A stretch of 64,000 nucleotides of DNA, taken from the NCBI RefSeq assembly GCF_006227205.1, contig NZ_VCNG01000001.1, positions 310,001-374,000 of the forward strand, given 5' to 3'. Below the pieces are notes generated by a model. The model saw only the letters and a list, made by a program, of their open reading frames with translations, was not told the DNA's origin and made no database searches. A program made the translations under genes and the position numbers. Source of the DNA: Pseudomonas sp. ICMP22404 (GTDB lineage Bacteria > Pseudomonadota > Gammaproteobacteria > Pseudomonadales > Pseudomonadaceae). Positions 57,224 to 64,000 of this stretch are shown here, piece by piece. The first letter of the stretch is position 1, and each line of letters starts with the position of its first letter.

Positions 57224-57811
57224 ATGTTCACACGCGTTGCATTCATCACCCTCGCCGTCCTGCTGGTCAGCGGCTGCGCCAACAACTCCCCGGTACTGGG
57301 CAACAAGAACATTACCTACGGCGACACCAAGGCCGTGGAAACCGTGACCAACGAGTTCGGCTCAACCGACCTGCAGATGATCGCCGAGTCCATGACCCGC
57401 TCCCTGGCCCAGTCCGGCATCCTGCACGGTCGCCCGGTGGTTCAGGTCTACGACGTGAAGAACAAGACCAGCGAGTACATCGACACCCGCGAAATCACCA
57501 CCAGCATCAAGACCCAACTGATGAAAACCGGCGCGGCACGTTTTGCCAGCGACAACAATGCCATGGACAGCCAGGTCGACCAGCTCAAGCTGCAGAACCA
57601 GAGCGGCCTGTACAAGAAGAGCACCGTGGCCAAGACCGGCAACATGATCGCCGCCAAATACCGCCTCGAGGGCTCTATCAGCTCGATCGTCAAGCGCAGC
57701 AGCGACTACAAGGACGTCTTCTACAAATTCAGCCTGCAATTGATCGACGTCGAAAGCGGTCTGGCCGAGTGGATGGACGAAAAAGAAATCCGCAAGACCA
57801 CGGAGCGCTAA
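57224..57811 (+). CDS. LpoB-like penicillin-binding protein activator lipoprotein
   Basis: A 195-residue lipoprotein. Lipobox LLVSGC (Cys18), a short linker, and the LpoB/CsgG-type domain (TDLQMIAESMTRSLAQSGIL, RPVVQVYDVKNKTSEYIDTR, FSLQLIDVESGLAEWMDEKEI). E. coli LpoB stimulates PBP1B; Pseudomonas has a different activator (LpoP) for that enzyme, so the partner of this protein is unclear. It is followed after three bases by the CsgG-like gene. Confidence 0.85.
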   Translation: MFTRVAFITLAVLLVSGCANNSPVLGNKNITYGDTKAVETVTNEFGSTDLQMIAESMTRSLAQSGILHGRPVVQVYDVKNKTSEYIDTREITTSIKTQLMKTGAARFASDNNAMDSQVDQLKLQNQSGLYKKSTVAKTGNMIAAKYRLEGSISSIVKRSSDYKDVFYKFSLQLIDVESGLAEWMDEKEIRKTTER

Positions 57812-57814
57812 GCC

Positions 57815-58558
57815 ATGCGCACATGGATAGGCATCATGGCCCTGGCCTGCGCGTTCGGTGCGCAGGCGGCCCCGAAAGTCGCCGTTACCGACCTGGCTTA
57901 CCAGCAACGGGTGGAGGAATACATCCACACCGTTTCGGCCCAGAGCAACTTCCAGGCAAACACCTACAGCGCCAGCGCGTCGTCGAGCTACGACGAGATG
58001 GAAGCCACCAGCAGCTACATCGAGCAGGGCGAACTGCGCAAGTTCACCGGAGACATCAAGGGTGAAATCCTGCGCAGCGGCATGTTCCAGCTGGTACAGG
58101 GCACGCCTCACACCGAGTCCTCCACCGGCGACGTCTACGATGTGATCAAGCGCATTAAGGCCGGACGTTTCAAGGGCGCCGACTACGTGTTGTTCGGTAC
58201 GGTATCGGACATCGACTTCACCCGCGACATCAATGAGCTGGCCAACACCGACAGCTACTCGGCAGTGCTTGGGCTGACCCTGGTGGCCGACTTCAGCCTG
58301 ATCAATACCCGCACCTTCGAAATCACTTCGGCGTTCACCGCCATGGGTGAAGGCCAGGACACCAAATTGCTGAACCACCGAGACGCGCGCATCAGCCTCA
58401 ACCGCCCCCGTGTGGTACGCGACGTGTCCAAGGCCCTGGGTGAAGACGTGGCTCGACAACTGAGCGAACAGCTCGGCGGTCCAAGCCATGAGTTACCCGG
58501 CGAGCCCGTACCGCGCAATAACCTGCCACGGGACACCGCGCCGGTGATCCTGCGCTAA
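57815..58558 (+). CDS. CsgG/LpoB-like periplasmic protein
   Basis: A 247-residue exported protein without a lipobox: signal peptide MRTWIGIMALACAFGAQA, then a domain with FTGDIKGEILRSGMFQLVQG, GADYVLFGTVSDIDFTRDIN and VLGLTLVADFSLINTRTFEI, which has the alternating strand pattern of the CsgG/LpoB superfamily. It is related in fold to the preceding LpoB-like protein, suggesting an old duplication. Last gene of the operon; its stop overlaps the convergent tle1 stop by three bases. Confidence 0.8.
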   Translation: MRTWIGIMALACAFGAQAAPKVAVTDLAYQQRVEEYIHTVSAQSNFQANTYSASASSSYDEMEATSSYIEQGELRKFTGDIKGEILRSGMFQLVQGTPHTESSTGDVYDVIKRIKAGRFKGADYVLFGTVSDIDFTRDINELANTDSYSAVLGLTLVADFSLINTRTFEITSAFTAMGEGQDTKLLNHRDARISLNRPRVVRDVSKALGEDVARQLSEQLGGPSHELPGEPVPRNNLPRDTAPVILR

Positions 58559-61035
58559 GCATCAGGGCCCCTGTTCTCCAGATCGGGAACAGGGGCCCTG
58601 ATGGCGTCATCAAGCGTTTGCCTGAGCCGCCCCAACCAGCCACTCTCAGGCTTTCTCGCCGATTGTTCGTGCAACGATGCTGACGACGACCAGGCCTGTG
58701 CCAGCTTCAAGACATTTGCGACTTGCCGCGTGTAGGCACGAACCTCATCGAGCCCTTCGACCAACGGCAGGGCGATGCCGGTGGCGCTATCAAAGGCCTC
58801 GATCGTCGGAGCGACGCCGAGCTTGCCACGGAACAACGGGATACCGAGCCCCGGCATCAACAGGCCCACCAACAGCCGTGGATCGCGGCGGCTGACACTC
58901 AGGCCAACACTGGCGAGCGCCACGGCCACGCCAATGACCTGGCCGGCCGTTGCCAACAGCGACAGGCGTTTATTGGACTCGTCATCGAAAAAAATCGCCC
59001 GATATCGAAAGTAATCACTGAACACTTCCCGCTCGTCCAGCGCCGCATTCATGAACCAGGCGCGAGAGTCGTGGACATGTTCATCGAACAACCGCACCAG
59101 CTCCCTCGCGTCTTCATCGCGAGGCGCCAGATCTTCACCGAACCAGCGCATGACCTCCCGATTGCCGGCCCGGCGCAGGTCACGGTATTCCTCGGCCTCA
59201 TCCTGCTCGTTGAGCAGGTATACCAAGCCGCCTACCGACGCATTAATGAGACGACCTTGGCTCAGGCCCGAACCGAAGGGACTCAGGCTCCACTCAGGTA
59301 TGTAGTCGCGGCGAAAATCCAGCATGGCGTCGTGTAGCTGTCGCTGATCCAGGCTCGGCTCGAACGTCTTTGCCGGATTGAGCGCGATCTCGTGCGCACC
59401 AGTCCGTTGTTCATAAGCACGCTTCAGGGCCAAGTGTCTTTCATGCTCAACGGAGGCAGCGGGCGGCTCCTTACCGGCACGCAGGGCAGTATCTTCCTCC
59501 CGTTGTCGCAGGTGCAGCGCGGTGAAGGCCGAACGTTCCTCTTCGCTCATGTCCTTGCCCTGCACATGGGCCCAGGCCGAAGTCGTGCGAAAGAGAAAAT
59601 TGGCATAGCGACTGATGCGCCAACCAGTGATCAATCCGGCTTCCCGGGCCATCACCTCTTCGAGCGGCCCATTGTCCTGGGCATCGAGCCAGATGTTGAA
59701 GCGACGGGTCAGTGTTGGGGAGATGTCGAAAGCCTCGTACGTCGCGCCATCCATGACCAACCACGGCCAGCGCTCTTTCTGCTCATCGCTGAGGGCATCG
59801 GCGGGGGCCTGCAAGGGAGCACCGACCTGATAGGCCTCATGAAACATGTGCTGCAGGGGCAATTGGGACAGCAGCTCGTGATTGCCTCCCAATGCCTTAC
59901 CCTGGTCTCCCGGCGGATACCCCCCGCCAACATCCGAGTGCACACCCGGATAGAGGTATTCAAACGTACCCGCGCGATAGGTGGAGGGACAATCGGGATC
60001 GTCGGGGTTGGCTTTTCGACGGATCGAATCCAAGGGAAAACTGCCCCGCTGCTCATGGGCTGCGACCAGGTGCACACAACGCTCCAGGAATACCGGCGAC
60101 TCGGGCAAGCGTAGCGAACCGTCCGCCCAGCCCATGTGACCGCTGACAAAGGGCGCCAGATACGCCATGCCCACCGATGCCACCGTGTCGAACAGACCGA
60201 GGAAACCGACGCTGATGGGCACACCGGCGAACAGGTAGCAGGTTTCGCCGTTCGCCTCGACTTCGGTCAGTTGTTGTAACCACTGGGTAAACGTCCGGGC
60301 CTGGGCGGCGCCACGGGAGAAGCCATAGACATACAGGCGCAGAGCCTTGATCCGGGGGATCGAGCGACTGGCGTGCAAGCGCTCGACAGTCTCGCCCAAG
60401 ACGGTCAATGGCTCTTGCAGCACGGCCCGCCGGCGCTGTTGTCCGCGGTCGAGTACATCGCCGAAGCCACTGCTCATCTGCCGGACCCAGGCAACGGCTT
60501 GCATCGGTTCCAGGTGTGACTCGCCACAGTGTCGACGCAAAGCATCGATCAGCCGCGTCAGGCCCCAGTTGATACGATTTTCTCCACCGCGAGCCGCCAC
60601 CAGCCCCATGGCGTCAGGTTCAGACTCGCCGATTTCCGGGAACTCGGTGCCGACACCCTGCATGTAATAGGCATAGAAACCTGCCTCATTGGCCCGGCTT
60701 TGCCCCGGACCGCCCCCCCTACCCAGGCAGGCGTGATACAGCCGCGCCACGTTGCTGGTGGTCGGCGGGTGGTTCCGTTTGTCTGTGGGTTCGTGGTTAT
60801 TGGTGCCGTCAAAACACACCGTGATATGCAACACGTCCATGCAGGGTGGGCCGGAATAGGGAACATTCGCCTCCCTGCAAGCCGCCCTGGAAATGTCTGC
60901 AGCTTCAATCAGGGTTCTCTGCTGTTCGACCTGATTGCGCGCCACGTCTTCAGGCGTTCGCGGCAACATGCCCTCACTCGTGAAGAATGGCGTGGCGGCC
61001 AGGGCCTGCGCCCCGCTTTTCAATGTACCGGGCAT
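58555..61035 (-). CDS. tle1: Tle1-type T6SS phospholipase effector (DUF2235)
   Basis: An 826-residue alpha/beta-hydrolase effector. The catalytic triad is readable: nucleophile Ser240 in YGFSRGAA, Asp283 in GLFDTVASVG and His366 in GVHSDVGGGYPPGDQ. N-terminal DUF2235 starts at DVLHITVCFDGTNNHEPTDK. A hydrophobic stretch near residues 700-760 (GQVIGVAVALASVGL, LLVGLLMPGLGIPL) may insert in membranes. Tle1 enzymes hydrolyse phospholipids of rival cells after VgrG-dependent injection. The ATG at 61035 follows GGAGG; it overlaps the DUF3304 gene by 16 bases. The C-terminal dozen residues are encoded by a perfect inverted repeat. Confidence 0.9.
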   Translation of the reverse strand: MPGTLKSGAQALAATPFFTSEGMLPRTPEDVARNQVEQQRTLIEAADISRAACREANVPYSGPPCMDVLHITVCFDGTNNHEPTDKRNHPPTTSNVARLYHACLGRGGGPGQSRANEAGFYAYYMQGVGTEFPEIGESEPDAMGLVAARGGENRINWGLTRLIDALRRHCGESHLEPMQAVAWVRQMSSGFGDVLDRGQQRRRAVLQEPLTVLGETVERLHASRSIPRIKALRLYVYGFSRGAAQARTFTQWLQQLTEVEANGETCYLFAGVPISVGFLGLFDTVASVGMAYLAPFVSGHMGWADGSLRLPESPVFLERCVHLVAAHEQRGSFPLDSIRRKANPDDPDCPSTYRAGTFEYLYPGVHSDVGGGYPPGDQGKALGGNHELLSQLPLQHMFHEAYQVGAPLQAPADALSDEQKERWPWLVMDGATYEAFDISPTLTRRFNIWLDAQDNGPLEEVMAREAGLITGWRISRYANFLFRTTSAWAHVQGKDMSEEERSAFTALHLRQREEDTALRAGKEPPAASVEHERHLALKRAYEQRTGAHEIALNPAKTFEPSLDQRQLHDAMLDFRRDYIPEWSLSPFGSGLSQGRLINASVGGLVYLLNEQDEAEEYRDLRRAGNREVMRWFGEDLAPRDEDARELVRLFDEHVHDSRAWFMNAALDEREVFSDYFRYRAIFFDDESNKRLSLLATAGQVIGVAVALASVGLSVSRRDPRLLVGLLMPGLGIPLFRGKLGVAPTIEAFDSATGIALPLVEGLDEVRAYTRQVANVLKLAQAWSSSASLHEQSARKPESGWLGRLRQTLDDAIRAPVPDLENRGPDA
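58561..58602. repeat. Perfect 16-bp inverted repeat at the tle1 3' end
   Basis: ATCAGGGCCCCTGTTC, a ten-base loop, then GAACAGGGGCCCTGAT. It begins two bases after the CsgG-like stop codon and lies wholly within the last codons of tle1. It is placed like a terminator of the lipoprotein operon but lacks a T tract. Confidence 0.85.
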
Positions 61036-61541
61036 GGCGACGGCGCCTCCATTCTGGAGGGGAAACCGAAAGGATAACCGGGCTTGCCCGGCAACATCAC
61101 CCCCGCGGACACGGCGACTTGATCGCAAGGCAGGAAGTGCACATCGACCACACCGAGCCGCTCGTAGGACGCCACTTCTGCCCAGACCCTGTGCCGGCTG
61201 TAGCCGGCCCGATGTGCGTTCATCCGTGCCCGCCATTCATCGGTGTGCCGTTGCTCCGGCCAACGGCCATAAGCGTGGGGCGCCGGATCCTTCTCCCACT
61301 CCACCAACACCTTCAGCCCCGGACGCCATTGGGCAGGCATTGCGACGCAACAGTTCTGCTTGCCTCCGCCGCCATAAGGCCCGATGTCCGGCCCACCGTT
61401 GCGGTTGACGCTGAAGTGATGGATGGCCGCCGCCGTGTGGTTATAGCCTTCGATGGGTGTACCGATCAGGGTAGTTTGCGCAGGCATGCAACCGCAAAGA
61501 ACACCGAAGACCGACAGCCCCCATGTCCTCATGCACGTCAT
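61020..61541 (-). CDS. DUF3304 lipoprotein, probable Tle1 immunity protein
   Basis: A 173-residue protein with an N-terminal signal and lipobox-like LCGC (about Cys18) and the DUF3304 body (GTPIEGYNHTAAAIHHFSVN, GGGKQNCCVAMPAQWRPGL, VDVHFLPCDQVAVS). DUF3304 lipoproteins are immunity proteins that bind and block Tle1 phospholipases in the periplasm. The start ATG overlaps the DUF4123 stop by four bases (ATGA), and GAGG lies nine bases upstream. The gene lies directly before tle1, consistent with self-protection. Confidence 0.82.
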   Translation of the reverse strand: MTCMRTWGLSVFGVLCGCMPAQTTLIGTPIEGYNHTAAAIHHFSVNRNGGPDIGPYGGGGKQNCCVAMPAQWRPGLKVLVEWEKDPAPHAYGRWPEQRHTDEWRARMNAHRAGYSRHRVWAEVASYERLGVVDVHFLPCDQVAVSAGVMLPGKPGYPFGFPSRMEAPSPCPVH

Positions 61542-62350
61542 GGGTCGATACCTCGCTCACCCTTCGCTTGCGCGGCGCATTTCGCGAGCCAGCCCTGGAG
61601 AAACTGCTCCCGCGCCATGCCTATCAGTTGCTGGCGGTCTGCATCGACATGAACGCGAAAGGCCTGGTAGGTGAACATCTCGAACGAATCGAAACCGTAT
61701 GTACTCGGAAGGATTTCCTGACGAATACACCATTGTTGCGTATCGCTGAGGGCGCCCACCTCAGTGACTTGCGCATCGCTCAATCGCAACGCCAACGCGC
61801 CCCGCCCTGCCGCCCTCTGCCGGACATCGAACCCCGCCATCTGGCAGGCCTTGCCATCGCGGTCGATCCATTGCCAATTGATAACACCCTCATGGAGCAT
61901 CTTGAGCTGGTCGGGATCGAGCAGTTCACACACGAGCCTGAACAAGCGGGTGTCGTAGTAGCGCAGCACACCGCTTTTGTGGCCCTGCTCCCATTCGGCC
62001 TGGGTGCACCACCCCAGACGTTCGCCAAGGGCATCGAACGACCAGCGGCTGAACAGCGCCAGCACCCGCGAACGGCGGTAGCACACCTGGAGAAAGCCCG
62101 ACAGCCAGTCCCGCTGCGCGGTATTGAACAGCAGAACCCGCACCAGCACGGGCCCCTGGTCGGCGAAGGCACGCTCGGGGGAGTCCTGAAACAGAAGCCG
62201 GTAGCGCGGCGACGGTGCGAGTTGGTTCAACCGTCGCAACAGCGGATAGTCGAACAGCGCGCAGTCGATCAGCAGATCCACATGAGCGAGGCCGCAGGCC
62301 TTGGCCTGGGCGCATAGATGTTGCAGCCATTGCAGGGCAGTTGGAGACAT
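61538..62350 (-). CDS. DUF4123 T6SS effector adaptor (Tap)
   Basis: A 270-residue DUF4123 protein (VDLLIDCALFDYPLLRRLNQ, LSGFLQVCYRRSRVLALFSRWSFD, YDTRLFRLVCELLDPDQ). DUF4123 adaptors bind the C terminus of a VgrG and load an associated effector. An in-frame ATG six bases upstream overlaps the AAGG ribosome-binding site, so 62350 is preferred. It starts 24 bases after vgrG and is followed by overlapping immunity and effector genes. Confidence 0.85.
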   Translation of the reverse strand: MSPTALQWLQHLCAQAKACGLAHVDLLIDCALFDYPLLRRLNQLAPSPRYRLLFQDSPERAFADQGPVLVRVLLFNTAQRDWLSGFLQVCYRRSRVLALFSRWSFDALGERLGWCTQAEWEQGHKSGVLRYYDTRLFRLVCELLDPDQLKMLHEGVINWQWIDRDGKACQMAGFDVRQRAAGRGALALRLSDAQVTEVGALSDTQQWCIRQEILPSTYGFDSFEMFTYQAFRVHVDADRQQLIGMAREQFLQGWLAKCAAQAKGERGIDP

Positions 62351-62374
62351 GATCATCCTTGAAAGTTGAACCGC

Positions 62375-64000
62375 TCAGAGGCGGGAGGCCAGGCCTTTGG
62401 CCTGAGCTTGGGCCTGTTGAAAGCAGCGCTTGCACAGCACGCCGATCGACAAGGGCGAGCGACCTGCCGGCGGCCCGGTCGCGGCTTCGCTTATCGCGAC
62501 GGCACCCGTCGAAGTGCCTGCATGTCTAGACTCAGGCTCGTCGGTTTCGCCCGGTCGGCGGGCCGGTTTGTACCGCAGAGCCGCTCCAGGACCCGGACCA
62601 CCTCCCTGCTCGACGGCAATGCTGCTGAAAATGCCGTCAGCACCAATGCGCAGGAAATGCCCACCGCCCTCCAGGGTCAGCTGCGATCCGGACTTGACTG
62701 TCAGGGCACCTGCGCATTCGAGCTGCAGGACCTGCCCGGCTCGGATTACCAGGGTCTCGCCAGCCTGTGCATGGAAGCTGCCGTTGATGTTGAGAAAGTC
62801 GTCGGCATCCAGTTGCGTCACGCGATGCCCTCCGACGGTGTGGTGCTCCTCGCCCCGCACTTCGCTGTAACGCTGACCGGCCAGGGTAATGCGCTGGTCG
62901 CGGCCGATCTCCAGCGTGTGGTCATTGCGCACGTTGGCGAACAGGTCGCGTTCGGCCCGCAAATAGATCCGTTCAGCCCCCTTTCGGTCTTCGATGTGCA
63001 ATTCGTTGCTGCCACCCCCTCCCGGTGAACTCCGGCTCTTGAAGACACTGCGGGTGTCGTTGAGGGGTAACCCATGGGGAACCGGGTTGGCCTGGTTCGG
63101 CACGCAACCGGTGATCAGCGGTTGATCGGGGTCGCCTGCAAGGAAGGTGACCACGACTTCCATGCCGACCCGGGGGATCAACTGGGTGCCGAAGCCATCC
63201 CCTGCCCACCCCGTGGCAACCCGCACCCAGCAACTGCTCCGTTCCGGGTTACCTTCGGCGCGATCCCAATGGAATCGGACCTTGACCCGACCATACTCGT
63301 CGCAATGAATCTCGCTGCCTTGCGGGCCGCTGACCGTGGCCGTCTCACTGACCAGCAGCGGTCGCCGATGCCTCACGGACGGGCGATAGAACACGTCCCA
63401 CGGAATCGCCTTGAACCGGTTGCCATAGCCCTGCTCCGGATTCCCCTCCCCCACATCGCCAATGGCATCTTCAAGGACTTGGGGTTGCGAACCTTCATGC
63501 CTGAGCCAGGTGAGCAACCAACGCTGGTTCCAGCAAGCCCGGCCGTGGTTCTCCAGCCTCATGAAATGCCCGCTCACCAGGGCTGGCTGGTTGCTGCCAC
63601 CTTCGGCAACGCAGGTGTCTCTTTGCCGGCGTTGCAGGGCCCGCAGGGCCGCCTGTCGGCCTTGGGCCAATGTCAGGAAACGCCCTGGCGCGTAGGCATA
63701 GTCCTCGCGATCCGGCTGCGCGCCCTCTTCGCCAAACGGCTTGTGTCGAGAGGCACCTTCCAGGGTCAGGCGAGGCTTTTCGAAATCATGGTCACGCCGG
63801 GTGACCCGGCTGGTGGCGCCTCGTACCCGAACGGAGAAGGTCCTGATCGTGGGTTCGTCGGCGACCATCGCGCTGTCAGGCACGAACGGTGTAGGTGGAA
63901 GACTCCTGAACCGGGACTGGTCATCACCAAATACCAGGACATGCCGCTGCGGCCCATGCTCGAAGTGGTAATGCCAACCTTCTTCTTCGCACAGACGCTG
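62375..64000 (-). CDS. vgrG: Type VI secretion spike protein VgrG (5' end outside the window)
   Basis: The frame is open to the right-hand window edge, giving the last 541 residues of a VgrG; residues at the edge read RLCEEEGWHYHFEHG, the typical gp27-like motif, so the start lies beyond 64000. A GTG at 63883 is internal, not the start. Following domains: gp5 OB-fold (GRVKVRFHWDRAEGNPERSSCWVRVATGWAG), then the beta-helix (ERIYLRAERDLFANVRNDHTL, LNINGSFHAQAGETLVIRAG) and a C-terminal extension of about 70 residues ending AKGLASRL that probably binds the DUF4123 adaptor. VgrG tips the T6SS needle. Confidence 0.92.
   Translation of the reverse strand, partial: QRLCEEEGWHYHFEHGPQRHVLVFGDDQSRFRSLPPTPFVPDSAMVADEPTIRTFSVRVRGATSRVTRRDHDFEKPRLTLEGASRHKPFGEEGAQPDREDYAYAPGRFLTLAQGRQAALRALQRRQRDTCVAEGGSNQPALVSGHFMRLENHGRACWNQRWLLTWLRHEGSQPQVLEDAIGDVGEGNPEQGYGNRFKAIPWDVFYRPSVRHRRPLLVSETATVSGPQGSEIHCDEYGRVKVRFHWDRAEGNPERSSCWVRVATGWAGDGFGTQLIPRVGMEVVVTFLAGDPDQPLITGCVPNQANPVPHGLPLNDTRSVFKSRSSPGGGGSNELHIEDRKGAERIYLRAERDLFANVRNDHTLEIGRDQRITLAGQRYSEVRGEEHHTVGGHRVTQLDADDFLNINGSFHAQAGETLVIRAGQVLQLECAGALTVKSGSQLTLEGGGHFLRIGADGIFSSIAVEQGGGPGPGAALRYKPARRPGETDEPESRHAGTSTGAVAISEAATGPPAGRSPLSIGVLCKRCFQQAQAQAKGLASRL

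Noticed and set aside
63883..63883. GTG as the vgrG start codon
   Set aside because: The same frame is open to the window edge and encodes the conserved CEEEGWHYHFEH segment, so the start is outside the window.

Overview
The window looks like chromosomal DNA of a Pseudomonas species, most likely from the P. fluorescens complex. The evidence is high GC and strong Pseudomonas-type gene neighbourhoods: lsfA with ssuEADCBF including the molbindin gene ssuF; argA-argE; ubiI-ubiH-pepP-UPF0149 beside zapA, 6S RNA and ygfA; glpT-ubiD-rho-trxA-ppx/ppk-hemB. Intergenic REP-type repeats of the form GTGGGAGCGAGCCTGCTCGCGAT are also typical. There are no rRNA or tRNA genes, CRISPR arrays, integrases or insertion sequences. 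Most of the window is ordered core genome.

Layout. 0.1-8.1 kb: a glutamine-synthetase-family polyamine ligase, a TetR regulator, and the sulfonate-sulfur operon ssuEADCBF with the 1-Cys peroxiredoxin LsfA as a separate unit. 8.2-9.2 kb: a HepT/MntA (HEPN-MNT) toxin-antitoxin pair bracketed by two near-identical terminator-containing direct repeats. 9.2-18.5 kb: an OprD-family porin, argA, argE, a CYTH-CHAD protein, an Lrp regulator divergent from an ACT-like protein, an orphan GspE/PilB-type ATPase and a DUF2388 protein. 18.7-23.3 kb: gcvT-gcvH without gcvP, then a ferric-iron ABC permease and binding protein with a Fur-like promoter. 23.5-30.3 kb: ubiquinone hydroxylases, PepP, UPF0149 protein, a small coiled-coil protein, ZapA, 6S RNA, formyltetrahydrofolate cyclo-ligase, a 48-residue membrane protein and an EVE protein.

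30.4-41 kb: a FliL-like protein, quinone oxidoreductase, GlpT with a GlpR-like operator, a ChaC-like enzyme, a ferredoxin-reductase coupled to UbiD, an O-acyltransferase, Rho and thioredoxin. 41-50 kb: a GntR regulator divergent from a four-gene polar amino acid ABC transporter, then ppx and ppk convergent on a hairpin repeat, and HemB. 50-55 kb: DedA, a fatty-acid-hydroxylase-family protein, ElbB, a DUF188 protein and a cytochrome c-FTR1 iron permease. 55-58.6 kb: a four-gene envelope operon (COG3014 lipoprotein, YcfL, LpoB-like, CsgG-like). 58.6-64 kb: a type VI secretion effector island read right to left: vgrG (cut by the window edge), a DUF4123 adaptor, a DUF3304 lipoprotein immunity candidate and a Tle1-type phospholipase.

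The most accessory-looking parts are the HepT/MntA insertion, the VgrG-Tle1 island and the neighbouring lipoprotein operon. All positions and motifs were read by eye; no similarity search, folding program or expression data was available.
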